Source of the DNA: [Clostridium] citroniae WAL-17108
GTDB lineage: Bacteria > Bacillota > Clostridia > Lachnospirales > Lachnospiraceae
Direction of reading: 5' to 3'
NCBI RefSeq assembly: GCF_000233455.1
Contig: NZ_JH376427.1
Coordinates: 22,124-86,123, forward strand
DNA: 64,000 nt
The translations under genes were made by a program, and so were the position numbers. The notes below the pieces were generated by a model, which did no database searches, was not told the origin of the DNA, and worked only from the letters and a program-made list of their open reading frames with translations. Shown piece after piece: positions 32,975 through 42,206 of the stretch (positions within the stretch are counted from its first letter, which is position 1; every line of letters starts with the position of its first letter).

Positions 32975-34285
32975 CTACCTGTACTGCGGCATCCAATCTT
33001 TATGGGCCTCAAACAGATCATCACACATAGCTGTAATATCATCCATGGAAAGCTCCGCCGCCACATGGGGATCCAGCATTACTGCCTGGTATACCGCCTC
33101 TTTTTTCTTTGTACGCGCGGCTTCGATGGTCATAAGCTGAACATTAATGTTGGTTCTGTTTAATGCCGCCAGCTGTTCCGGCAATTCTCCCACATAAACC
33201 GGCGCAATGCCGGAAGCATCTGAGATACAGGGTACCTCCACACATGCCTTGGCCGGAAGATTGGGTATCATTCCATGGTTGATCACATTTCCGCCGAATT
33301 TAAACGGCTTATTGTTCACAATGGAGTGGATGATCTGAACTGCATATTCCTTGGACGCCTCATGTCCCAGATCAGGTGAATTGATCAGCTCCTCCCTCAT
33401 CTTCTGCCACTCTTCAATATGCCTGATACATCTTCTTGGATATTCGTCCAGGGGAATATTATACCGTTGGATCAATTCCGGATATTTATCTTTAATAAAG
33501 TACGGCATATATTCCGCATTATGTTCGCTGGATTCCGTGACATAATATCCAAACCGGTGCATGATCTCGTGGCGTACTTTGTCTCCCTCCGGATATCCAA
33601 GCTCCTTTGACCTGCGTTTGATCTCCGGATACAGATCCACCCCGTCCCGGCTGACTTCCAAAAGCCATGCCATATGATTGATCCCTGCAATCTTCCACTG
33701 CACCTTATCGTCATACTCCATGCCGATGCCGTCAAAAAGCTTTGGCACTGCGACCTGAACACTATGGCATAAGCCGATAAAATTCACATTGGAATAGCGC
33801 TGCATATATCCGCTTAACATTCCCATTGGGTTCGTATAATTAAGGAAAACCGCATTGGGACAATATTTCTCCACATGTTCTCCAAACATTTCCAGAACCG
33901 GGATGGTTCTTAATGCGCGGAATACGCCTCCCACTCCCAACGTGTCTGCAATCGTCTGCCTTAAGCCGTATTTTTTCGGGATTTCAAAATCCGAAATGGT
34001 ACATGGGTCATACCCTCCAACCTGAACCGCACAGATCACAAAGTCAGATCCTGTAAGGGCATTGGGAAGCATTGCTTCTCCCACATATTTTTCCAGTGTT
34101 ACGTTTTTCCCAAAATGATGCTTCATGGAATTCAGCATCAGATAGCTGTCTTCCAGTCTCTGCTCATCTATATCGTATAATGAAAATACCATATCTTCAA
34201 GTTCCGGATGGATCATACAGTCACCCAGAACATTTCTGGCAAATACGGAACTTCCTGCGCCCAGAAATGTAATCTTCAAAGCCAT
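32975..34285 (-). CDS. melA: GH4 alpha-galactosidase/alpha-glucosidase
   Basis: 436 aa from ATG 34285 (AAAGGGG site; the ORF extends to 34321 overlapping the binding-protein gene). NAD-binding GAGSSVFARNVLGD at the start, VGGYDPCTISDFEIP, the metal-binding GLCHSVQ and NHMAWLLE motifs, and QTIADTLGVGGVFRALRTIP are characteristic of GH4. The enzyme uses NAD and Mn to cleave intracellular alpha-galactosides such as melibiose. Alpha-glucosidase or galacturonidase activity cannot be excluded. Confidence 0.9.
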   Translation of the reverse strand: MALKITFLGAGSSVFARNVLGDCMIHPELEDMVFSLYDIDEQRLEDSYLMLNSMKHHFGKNVTLEKYVGEAMLPNALTGSDFVICAVQVGGYDPCTISDFEIPKKYGLRQTIADTLGVGGVFRALRTIPVLEMFGEHVEKYCPNAVFLNYTNPMGMLSGYMQRYSNVNFIGLCHSVQVAVPKLFDGIGMEYDDKVQWKIAGINHMAWLLEVSRDGVDLYPEIKRRSKELGYPEGDKVRHEIMHRFGYYVTESSEHNAEYMPYFIKDKYPELIQRYNIPLDEYPRRCIRHIEEWQKMREELINSPDLGHEASKEYAVQIIHSIVNNKPFKFGGNVINHGMIPNLPAKACVEVPCISDASGIAPVYVGELPEQLAALNRTNINVQLMTIEAARTKKKEAVYQAVMLDPHVAAELSMDDITAMCDDLFEAHKDWMPQYR

Positions 34286-34310
34286 GTTGTGCCCCTTTCC
34301 ACATCCTGTA

Positions 34311-35699
34311 TTATTGCTCATTCAAAACTTCTGTCATACGCTCCTGGCATGCTGCCACCACCTGTTCCGCTGTTGCAGAATTGTTCACTGCCAGCGGATC
34401 CATCTCTTCGTTAAATACTTCATTTAGCTGCTGGAAGGATACGGAAGTCTCATCTGCCGCCATCTTGGGATCAATCGTTGCCACGATCTCATTTAAGATC
34501 CTCATCTCGTCCGGGAATACCTTATATTCTACACCGCCCTCCAAAAGGCTGGTTCTTACAGGAATGAACGCACCTGTCTCGCAGAATGTCTTCATATTCT
34601 CAGCATTGGTGATATAATCAATGACAATTGCCGCTGCCTTGGGATATTTTGTTTCTGAATATGCAAATACTGCGTTGCCGCCCATATCAGATCCTGTTTT
34701 TCCATTGCGGACCGGCATATATGTCATTCCCCATTTGTCGCCCATGTTCTCCTGCATATAGGAGCAATGCCAGCTTCCTGAGAATGTAAATGCAGTCTGC
34801 TCCGCTACAAACAATGAGTTGGTGGTTGTGGCTCCTGAAAATGCAGTGTTGGCAACCAGATCTTCTTTTCTCCAATCCTCATACAGTTTGATTGCCTCTA
34901 ATACCTCCGGTGAATCCATTGTAACAGCATCCTGGGCCTCGTTCAGCACAGATCCGCCATTCATGTAAATGAACGGAAGATAGCGATAACCGCTGTTATT
35001 CTCCCAGATACCGCCAAATGCATAAGGCAGGCTGTATTTATCCTTTAAGGTCCTTGCAATATCAGTTATTTCTTCCCATGAATAACCATCTTCCACACTG
35101 GTGGGAATCCTTATCCCAGCTTCCTCAAACATCCTCTTGTTGTAAAACATTGCCACTGTATCCGTATGATGAGGCATGGCTACCAGTTTTCCCTCATATG
35201 TACATGCGGATAAAAATGCCGGTGAAACATCATCCAGGCTCTCCTGGGCAATATAAGGGCTCAGGTCCAGCATTACGTCCGCCTGTTTGAATTTACCAAG
35301 TCTCTGATAGGTATAACGCATTACATCCGGCCAGTCATTTCCCGCAATCCTGGTGTCCAGCATATCTCTGTAATCTGAAGACGGATATGTCTGGGGAATG
35401 ATCTTAATCTCCGGATGGTCCTTCTGAAGATTTGCGATCAACTCATCCCATGCGTCTTTGTCAGAAGTGGATCCTTCCCAATATGCGATTTCAATTTCCG
35501 CCCCCTCTTCCGCTTTTAATTCCTCCGCTGCCGCATCTGCCCCTTTTGCTGCCTCTGCCGTTGTCTCTGCCGCCGCTTCTTTTGCCGCTGGTGTTGCCGC
35601 TGGTTTTTCTGCGGTTTTTCCGCCGCAGGCAGCCAATCCGCTTACCATACCTGCCGCCAGCATAACTGCCATAACCTTTTTGACTCTGTTTCTACGCAT
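34311..35699 (-). CDS. Sugar ABC transporter substrate-binding lipoprotein
   Basis: 462 aa. Signal peptide with lipobox LAACGG (Cys near residue 26), an Ala/Glu-rich linker, then a family-1 solute-binding fold (IEIAYWEGSTSDKDAWDEL, AFSGATTTNSLFVAEQTAFTF). It should deliver oligosaccharide to the two permeases. GGAGGAG precedes the start. It lies after the permeases, unlike the usual order. Confidence 0.92.
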   Translation of the reverse strand: MRRNRVKKVMAVMLAAGMVSGLAACGGKTAEKPAATPAAKEAAAETTAEAAKGADAAAEELKAEEGAEIEIAYWEGSTSDKDAWDELIANLQKDHPEIKIIPQTYPSSDYRDMLDTRIAGNDWPDVMRYTYQRLGKFKQADVMLDLSPYIAQESLDDVSPAFLSACTYEGKLVAMPHHTDTVAMFYNKRMFEEAGIRIPTSVEDGYSWEEITDIARTLKDKYSLPYAFGGIWENNSGYRYLPFIYMNGGSVLNEAQDAVTMDSPEVLEAIKLYEDWRKEDLVANTAFSGATTTNSLFVAEQTAFTFSGSWHCSYMQENMGDKWGMTYMPVRNGKTGSDMGGNAVFAYSETKYPKAAAIVIDYITNAENMKTFCETGAFIPVRTSLLEGGVEYKVFPDEMRILNEIVATIDPKMAADETSVSFQQLNEVFNEEMDPLAVNNSATAEQVVAACQERMTEVLNEQ

Positions 35700-35793
35700 A
35701 AAATACTCCTCCTTTATATTTTTACACTTTCGTGTTTATGTATATTGTGTTTATGTGTTTCGTATTTATTTGTTTTTGTATTCCCCTTCCTCC

Positions 35794-36648
35794 CTAACCT
35801 TTAATACCGCTGGAAGCAACCCCCTGTACAAACTGCCGCTGGAATAACAGGAATACCACCAGGACCGGCAGCACAGATATCAGCGAAGCTGCCATCATAT
35901 CATTCCAGTTAACATACTGCGCCCCGTTTAGATTAGATAATCCCAGCTGTACTGTGTAATACTTATCATTGGAAAGCATGATCAACGGCCACTGCAGATC
36001 ATTCCAACGCCACATAACCGTGAAGATCACAAGCACGCTGATAAGCGGTTTCACATTGGGAAGTATGATCTTTGTAAAAATCGTAAACTCTGTGGCGCCA
36101 TCGATCCTTCCCGCCTCGATCAATCCATCGGGGATGTCACTGATAAACTGGCGGGACATAAAAAGTCCCAGTGCTTCGGCACACGGCGGGATAATCACAC
36201 CCCACAGCGTATTACGGATTCCGATCTTGGATGCAATGACAAATACCGGGATCATGGTGACCTGAAGGGGGATCATCAATGTACTTAATACGATCAGAAA
36301 CAAAAATTCTTTAAATTTAAAATCGTATTTTGCAAAGGCAAACCCTGCAAGCAGGTTGATACAAACCGTTATCACGGTTGAGAGCAAAGTTACTATAAAA
36401 CTGTTTCTGAAATAAAGCCCAAATGGCGCCCTGGACAGTGCTGTTGCAAAATTGGACCATATAAATTCACTTGGCCATAACTTGGGGGGAAATGCAAATA
36501 TTTCATCCACTGGTTTCACTGCGGTTGCCATCATCCAGTAAAACGGGAATAACGCTATCACTGCCGCTGAAAACATAAGCAGAAAGACCGCCGTCTTCAT
36601 CAGCCTGTATTTTCTCCTATCCATGCCCATACGTCCTGAATCGTTCAT
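35794..36648 (-). CDS. Carbohydrate ABC transporter permease (MalG type)
   Basis: 284 aa, six membrane helices, with the EAA loop EAGRIDGATEFTIFTKIILPNVKP (residues ~195-218). C-terminal QRQFVQGVASSGIKG is the classical MalG ending. Pairs with the next upstream gene. No dedicated ATPase is in the operon, so a shared MsmX-type ATPase encoded elsewhere is likely. Confidence 0.93.
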   Translation of the reverse strand: MNDSGRMGMDRRKYRLMKTAVFLLMFSAAVIALFPFYWMMATAVKPVDEIFAFPPKLWPSEFIWSNFATALSRAPFGLYFRNSFIVTLLSTVITVCINLLAGFAFAKYDFKFKEFLFLIVLSTLMIPLQVTMIPVFVIASKIGIRNTLWGVIIPPCAEALGLFMSRQFISDIPDGLIEAGRIDGATEFTIFTKIILPNVKPLISVLVIFTVMWRWNDLQWPLIMLSNDKYYTVQLGLSNLNGAQYVNWNDMMAASLISVLPVLVVFLLFQRQFVQGVASSGIKG

Positions 36649-36651
36649 ATG

Positions 36652-37542
36652 CTAATCCTCCTTCTCAATCCTGAACCTGATCAATGTGAGTACCACCATA
36701 AACGCAAATAATACAATACCGCCGGCCGCCGCCCTGCCATAGTAATTCTTATTAAATGCCTGCTCATAGACATACATTACCATGGTCTTTGTTGCATTCA
36801 GCGGACCTCCCTGCGTCATGGTATAGACCAGGTCAAATGAACGGAACGCATGGATCATGCAAGTGATCATTACAAACATATGCGTATTCTTAAGAAGGGG
36901 AAGGGTGATGTAGCGGAATTTCTGCCAGGTACTTGCACCATCGATGGTTGCTGCCTCCATCACATCCGTTGGTATTCCCTGTAAACCTGCCAGGTAGATC
37001 ACCATATTGTATCCGGTCCTCTGCCATACAGTTGCAACGATCAGCATGACCATTGCAAATTTGGGGTCATTCGCCCACTGGATCGCCGTGCCGCCCATTG
37101 ACCGGATCAAATAATTGATCAGCCCAAGCTGATCCTGGAAGATCCAGGTAAACACCGTTCCCACAACAACGGTGGACACTACTGCAGGTGCATATATTGC
37201 AGAACGGATCACTCCTCTCAGCGGAATCGCACTGTTCAGCAGCACTGCAAAAAACAATGCAAGCACCATTAAAAGGGGTACGGTGGCAACCGTATAATAG
37301 AACGTATTAAAAATGGATTTTAGGAATACTTTATCCTGGAAAATATACAGATAGTTCTGTATATCGATAAATTTCGGCGTCCCCATTCCATTCCATTTTA
37401 CAGTACTATAGTAAAATGACATGAATATGGGAATGATCATAAATACTAAAAACAAGATCATATTTGGAAGAATATAAAGATATGGCACTACTTTAATATT
37501 TCTCCAAAAAGGCATTTTTATTTTCGAGTTCTTTTCTACCAT
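36652..37542 (-). CDS. Carbohydrate ABC transporter permease (MalF type)
   Basis: 296 aa, six helices, EAA loop EAATIDGASTWQKFRYITLPLL (residues ~212-233). N-terminal half PYLYILPNMILFLVFMIIPI. Three-nt gap to the MalG-type gene. Confidence 0.93.
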   Translation of the reverse strand: MVEKNSKIKMPFWRNIKVVPYLYILPNMILFLVFMIIPIFMSFYYSTVKWNGMGTPKFIDIQNYLYIFQDKVFLKSIFNTFYYTVATVPLLMVLALFFAVLLNSAIPLRGVIRSAIYAPAVVSTVVVGTVFTWIFQDQLGLINYLIRSMGGTAIQWANDPKFAMVMLIVATVWQRTGYNMVIYLAGLQGIPTDVMEAATIDGASTWQKFRYITLPLLKNTHMFVMITCMIHAFRSFDLVYTMTQGGPLNATKTMVMYVYEQAFNKNYYGRAAAGGIVLFAFMVVLTLIRFRIEKED

Positions 37543-37572
37543 AGCGTTCCTCCTTCTTCACAGTGAAACGGC

Positions 37573-39837
37573 CTAATTGCCTTGTGCCCTGCACTCCAGA
37601 ACATACAGCTGAGATGTAAAATCACCCATATCTGATCCGGAATTCTTTTTTGTGACCTCCTTTTTTCTTACGGAAGATCCCGTAAATTCCATATCCGTTA
37701 ACAGTCCCATGTTCATAAGTTCGTCCCCGTAATAAGACCTTCCTGTTTCAGCACAGACGTACATCATCTGGGGATCCAATCCTCTAAGCAGCACTTTCTT
37801 CAATTTGGGATTGGGTGTGGCCAGCACTTTGTAGCAGCTGACAATGGCTGTCTTCCTGTCCTCCGATACTACCATCCACGCCGCATCGCCCTGATTTTCA
37901 AATGGATCCTTTAATCTGTAAAATCTTCCGTACTGAAATACATTCCGGTATTTTTTGTAAAATTGGATCTGTTCCATCACAGCGCTCTGCTCCGCCTCTG
38001 TCATCTGATTCGGATCCAGCTCATATCCAAACGCTCCAAAAAAGGCCACATTTGCCCGGAAGCCGATGCTGGTCATCCGTTTCACCTGATGATTCGGAAC
38101 AGCCGAAACATGAGCGCCTATGGATGACAGCGGGTACACCATGCTTGTCCCGTATTGTATTTTGATCCGTTCCACTGCATCCGTGTCATCGCTGGCCCAG
38201 CACTGCGGCGCATAGTACAGCATACCGGCATCAAACCGCCCGCCGCCGCTTGCACAGGATTCAAACAGGATGTCAGGAAAAGATTGGATCAGTTTTTCAT
38301 ATAAATCATATACTCCTAATATATATCTGTGGAAAAATTCACCCTGTTTCTCAGCCCCCAGCGTTGCGCCATACGCCTCCGTAATATTCCGGTTCATATC
38401 CCACTTTATATATGAAATCTTGGAATTGCTCAAAACCTTGTGCATCATATTATAGATATGATCCACGACTTCAGGATTGGAAAAATCCAGAACATACTGA
38501 TTTCTTCCCTGGGACATGGGGCGTTCCGGCACCCTGATCACCCACTCTCCATGGTTTTGATACAACTCACTGTTCTTATTGATCATCTCCGGTTCAAACC
38601 ATAAGCCAAACTCCAATCCAAGTTCAGCAATCTTTTTGGACAACCCTTCCACGCCGTCCGGAAGCTTGTTCAGATCACTGTACCAGTCACCCAGAGAACT
38701 TCCCGCATCATCCCGTTTTCCAAACCATCCATCATCTAATACAAACAGCTCCGCCCCAAGATGTCTGGCCTTCTCAGCTATGTCTAATATTTTCTTTTCA
38801 TCAAACTTGAAAAAGGTGGCTTCCCAGTTATTCAAAAGGATGGGACGTTCTTTTTCTCTCCAGGGCCCTCTCACCAGTCGTTTGGTGAACAAGCTGTGGA
38901 AATTCTGACTCATGCCGTTCAATCCTTCACAGGAGTAAACCATTACCCCCTCCGGAGTCTGGAATTCCTCCCCGGTCTCCAGCATCCAGGAAAACTCAAA
39001 GGGATTGATCCCCATCATAACACGGGCGGTCTCATAGCGGTCCACCTCAACCTGCGCCAAAAAATTGCCGCTGTAGATCAGGCAAAATCCGTACACCTCC
39101 CCGGACTGCTCTGTTGCCCAGGGACGCTTCAAGGCAATAAACGGATTGTGGTCCATGCTGCTTGCACCTCTGGCACTGGAAACAGACTGTATTCCTCCAA
39201 CCAGCTTCCGGCGGACGATATGACGCTCTCTTGACCAGGCGCCATCCAGCTGGATCATTTCAAAATCATCATCATACAGATCTATGGATAATGACATTGC
39301 CCGGTTTAGTTTTACTGTCCGGCAGCCATGGTTTACAAATTTTGCATTCCGGCAGACCACATCATAATCCTCAAAAATCGTATAGGACAAGATCAATTGT
39401 ACCTGGATCAGCGGATCCTCTAAAATGACATCCAGAGTGACGGCTTCCTGGTCATCCTCTGTATAAACAGCCGGAAGTCCGTTTAATTTCTTTTTTCCCG
39501 AATAGATCTCATGGGATTTATAAGCAAATCCAGTGATCCTGCTGCCGTTGCCCTGCTCGATCTGGTATGCCGGTTCTCTGAAATCAGTCGTTCCATAAGA
39601 CGGGTATTCCTGCCGTATGGTATCAAGTGAAAACAAAAAATCATTTTCATACACATAAGCCGTGTGGCTCTGTGTTCTCATCTGGATAAAGTGTGCAAAA
39701 GAATCCCTGTGGGTCAGCTTCTTTCCAAAATACAACTGGCCCAGCTGCCCGTTTTCAAGAACGGATAAAATATAGCTGATCCTCTGGTTGCACAGATGAA
39801 ATTCCCTGGTTGACGTGTTATAAATAATTTCTGCCAT
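37573..39837 (-). CDS. GH36 alpha-galactosidase
   Basis: 754 aa, typical of bacterial GH36 clan D enzymes. Nucleophile Asp in YIKWDMNRNI, acid/base Asp in CWASDDTDAVERI, and the SCASGGGRFDAG motif; the N-terminal beta-supersandwich and Trp/Asp-rich FVLDDGWFGKRDD are present. No signal peptide, so it works inside the cell on raffinose-family sugars. First structural gene after lacI, with two operators before it. Confidence 0.94.
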   Translation of the reverse strand: MAEIIYNTSTREFHLCNQRISYILSVLENGQLGQLYFGKKLTHRDSFAHFIQMRTQSHTAYVYENDFLFSLDTIRQEYPSYGTTDFREPAYQIEQGNGSRITGFAYKSHEIYSGKKKLNGLPAVYTEDDQEAVTLDVILEDPLIQVQLILSYTIFEDYDVVCRNAKFVNHGCRTVKLNRAMSLSIDLYDDDFEMIQLDGAWSRERHIVRRKLVGGIQSVSSARGASSMDHNPFIALKRPWATEQSGEVYGFCLIYSGNFLAQVEVDRYETARVMMGINPFEFSWMLETGEEFQTPEGVMVYSCEGLNGMSQNFHSLFTKRLVRGPWREKERPILLNNWEATFFKFDEKKILDIAEKARHLGAELFVLDDGWFGKRDDAGSSLGDWYSDLNKLPDGVEGLSKKIAELGLEFGLWFEPEMINKNSELYQNHGEWVIRVPERPMSQGRNQYVLDFSNPEVVDHIYNMMHKVLSNSKISYIKWDMNRNITEAYGATLGAEKQGEFFHRYILGVYDLYEKLIQSFPDILFESCASGGGRFDAGMLYYAPQCWASDDTDAVERIKIQYGTSMVYPLSSIGAHVSAVPNHQVKRMTSIGFRANVAFFGAFGYELDPNQMTEAEQSAVMEQIQFYKKYRNVFQYGRFYRLKDPFENQGDAAWMVVSEDRKTAIVSCYKVLATPNPKLKKVLLRGLDPQMMYVCAETGRSYYGDELMNMGLLTDMEFTGSSVRKKEVTKKNSGSDMGDFTSQLYVLECRAQGN

Positions 39838-39879
39838 TCCAATCCCCCTTCTAAGATCGCATATACAGCAAGGTTTTTG

Positions 39880-39915
39880 TGAACGCGCGTTTATAAAATC
39901 GTGAACGCGCGTTTA
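39880..39915. promoter_or_regulatory. Tandem LacI-type operators before the GH36 gene
   Basis: Two copies of GAACGCGCGTTTA with the perfect 10-bp palindrome AACGCGCGTT at 39882-39891 and 39904-39913. Their centres are 22 bp apart (two helical turns), so two dimers would bind on the same face. Confidence 0.85.
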
Positions 39916-39943
39916 TTTTTTGCAAAAGTGACAAGGCTTTTTG

Positions 39944-40945
39944 TCAAGCCGTCACTCCTTTTCTAAATCTGGCAGGGCAGATCAAACGGTCCCCCTTTTC
40001 CATTCCGATCACTGCCCTCACCGCTGTTTTTGCAATATCACGCACCGATATTTCCACTGTTGTCAAATGATACCCTAAGTCCTCATAGTTAGAATTGTAG
40101 TCGCAGCCAACTATCTTAATATCTTCCGGAACCTTCCGCCCCAGATCATTGGCCGCACGCATGGCAACAATGGCCATCAGATCATTGGCTGCATAAATGG
40201 CAGTTGCAGGCGTGTGTAATATCCTTTCCGCCGCTTTGTATGCTGTCTCACTGTTAAAGTTGCCCGCCTCGATCCGGCATTCATCCTCCAGGCCGGCTTC
40301 CAGCATAGCCCTTTTATAGCCTATCACACGATCCCGGCTGGACAACCTGTCATCTCCGGAAAGATGCACGATCTGCCTGTGCCCCTGTCTGATCAGATAG
40401 CTTGTGGCCAAATAGCCTGCATCCTGGTTCTGGCTGTAGATACCCCGTATGTTTTCCGCCTGTATCATATCCACATTCGGGTCGATCACCACCATATTAA
40501 ATCCCTGTAATGCCAATTCATTGATCGACTTCATCTCAAACTCAAAGCCGACAAAAACTCCGCCGCAGATCATCCTGCTCAAATACATATTCTCTATCTT
40601 AGCGAAATCTGACTTCTGCGTAACCACAACAACCGAGATCATATATTCATATTGTTTACCCTGAGAGATCAATTCAGCGATCAATCTCATAAAATATGGG
40701 GACTCTGTTCCCTTCCACCTTTTTCTGCTTGAATCACAATCCGAGATGAATAAGGCAATTTCCCTGCTTGCTTTTCCGGCAAGCACCTGGGCAAAGGAAT
40801 TCGGTTCATATCCATATTTCTCGATCACATCCAAAACTTTCTTTCTGGTTTCATCAGGTACATTGGAATAATTATTGACCACCCGGGAAACTGTACTTCT
40901 TGAAACATTTGCCAGTCTTGCAATCTCTGCACTTGTAATTTTCAT
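39944..40945 (-). CDS. LacI family repressor of the alpha-galactoside operon
   Basis: 333 aa. N-terminal HTH (SAEIARLANVSRSTVSRVVNN) with the hinge helix region PNSFAQVLAGKAS, then a periplasmic-binding-like effector domain. Operators are visible both at its own start and before the GH36 gene, consistent with autorepression and repression of the operon until an alpha-galactoside signal appears. TTGACA near its stop may serve the downstream promoter. Confidence 0.92.
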   Translation of the reverse strand: MKITSAEIARLANVSRSTVSRVVNNYSNVPDETRKKVLDVIEKYGYEPNSFAQVLAGKASREIALFISDCDSSRKRWKGTESPYFMRLIAELISQGKQYEYMISVVVVTQKSDFAKIENMYLSRMICGGVFVGFEFEMKSINELALQGFNMVVIDPNVDMIQAENIRGIYSQNQDAGYLATSYLIRQGHRQIVHLSGDDRLSSRDRVIGYKRAMLEAGLEDECRIEAGNFNSETAYKAAERILHTPATAIYAANDLMAIVAMRAANDLGRKVPEDIKIVGCDYNSNYEDLGYHLTTVEISVRDIAKTAVRAVIGMEKGDRLICPARFRKGVTA

Positions 40946-40956
40946 GTCATCACCTT

Positions 40957-40972
40957 GTAAACGCGTGTTTAT
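40957..40972. promoter_or_regulatory. LacI-type operator at the lacI start
   Basis: TAAACGCGTGTTTA (40958-40971), a near palindrome related to the two operators at 39882 and 39904, 12 bp before the start codon. The following ~195 bp (to 41168) is AT-rich and holds nothing else identifiable. Confidence 0.75.
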
Positions 40973-41168
40973 CCTCTGTATTTATAGACTACCATAAGCT
41001 TCTCTGATTGTAAATAGTTTTTTATATATTTTGTATATTTTTATCGCTTTTAGCCCCTATTATTGTCACCATTTTAACAATTCCCATCTTTTTACAGAAT
41101 TCCATAGTCCAAAATTGCATTAATTTATTCATTTTAATTATTATTTTTTAGTCATTTTGTCTGTGCGT

Positions 41169-41888
41169 TTATATACTTTTCATTACCAATGCCGCGCCTG
41201 AAATAATCAGCATGACAACAACTAATTTTCTGACTGCTTTCTCCGGCAGGATCCTTCCACTAAAAATGCCAAGTGAAAGTCCCAGAAGCATAAACGGAAT
41301 CAGCATAATGGATGTTTTTACCAGTTCAAGCGAAACCATTCCCCATAACCCATACAAAAGAATCCTCAATGTATTCTCAATCAAAAAAACAATACAGATA
41401 TTAGCTTTAAAAGAATGGGTGTCATCTGTAACTCTGTTTACATAAGCTCCCAGAAGATCCCCTATCCCGTACAGGCCGCAAAGCAGTCCTGACAGAATCC
41501 CAATCAATCCAAGCAGGATCTTGGACTGCTTAACGGGTTTTGTATGATATTCCCGGTACAGCATTTCCATGCCTATGAGAATGATGATAAACCCAAAGAA
41601 AATTTTTATCATGCGCACATCCGCATTTTTAAGAAATAAAATGCCGGGTACACTGCCCATGACAACTAAGATCGATAACGGAATACATATGCTCCATTTT
41701 ATGGATCTGCGTTCTCTCCAAGCCAGAATCATATTGGTTGGATATCCCAACAGTAACTCCACCGGCGAAATCACGCTATTGTTGTTAGAAAAGCTCAATA
41801 TACTTGTAAATACCAGCGTATTTGCAAACCCGCATAATCCTTTTATAAAAAATGCCGCAACCGCCGCAACTGCCCACCAGGCCATCAT
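41169..41888 (-). CDS. TauE/SafE family sulfite/organosulfonate exporter-like membrane protein
   Basis: 239 aa, about eight helices. FIKGLCGFANTLVFTSIL at the N-terminus and GILSGLLCGLYGIGDLLGAYV in the second half are the paired TauE motifs. The substrate of this family ranges over sulfite, sulfonates and organic anions. Monocistronic, unrelated by strand order to clear partners. Confidence 0.85.
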   Translation of the reverse strand: MMAWWAVAAVAAFFIKGLCGFANTLVFTSILSFSNNNSVISPVELLLGYPTNMILAWRERRSIKWSICIPLSILVVMGSVPGILFLKNADVRMIKIFFGFIIILIGMEMLYREYHTKPVKQSKILLGLIGILSGLLCGLYGIGDLLGAYVNRVTDDTHSFKANICIVFLIENTLRILLYGLWGMVSLELVKTSIMLIPFMLLGLSLGIFSGRILPEKAVRKLVVVMLIISGAALVMKSI

Positions 41889-42106
41889 TCCACTCTCCTT
41901 TTGTTTTTAAAATGAACCAGCTTGTGATGACTCATTTTATTCATAATCATGATATCACTACAGATAGATAAACACAATATGGTGAAAGGGTATGGGGCCT
42001 GTACATCTGCGCATCTTACGGTATCTTGTGTCCGCTGGGAATAGTGAGGATAGGTCTGCAGATTATTATTGGGGGATAATATATGAATAGGCCGAATAGC
42101 AGCGGT

Positions 42107-42142
42107 AAAAAAGACCAGGAGCCTTTATTCATCTTCCTGGTC
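42107..42142 (-). terminator. Terminator of the GntP/LeuDC-like operon
   Basis: GACCAGGA (42113-42120) with TCCTGGTC (42135-42142), followed on the minus strand by TTTTTT. The rest of 41889-42206 carries a putative TauE-gene promoter (minus-strand TTGTGT-17 bp-TATCAT near 41950-41980) and nothing else evident. Confidence 0.88.
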
Positions 42143-42206
42143 TGTGGTATCTTCAATTTTTATGTATTTGAAACTATTTATTTTAAACGATTCCCTTTGA
42201 TCCTAT

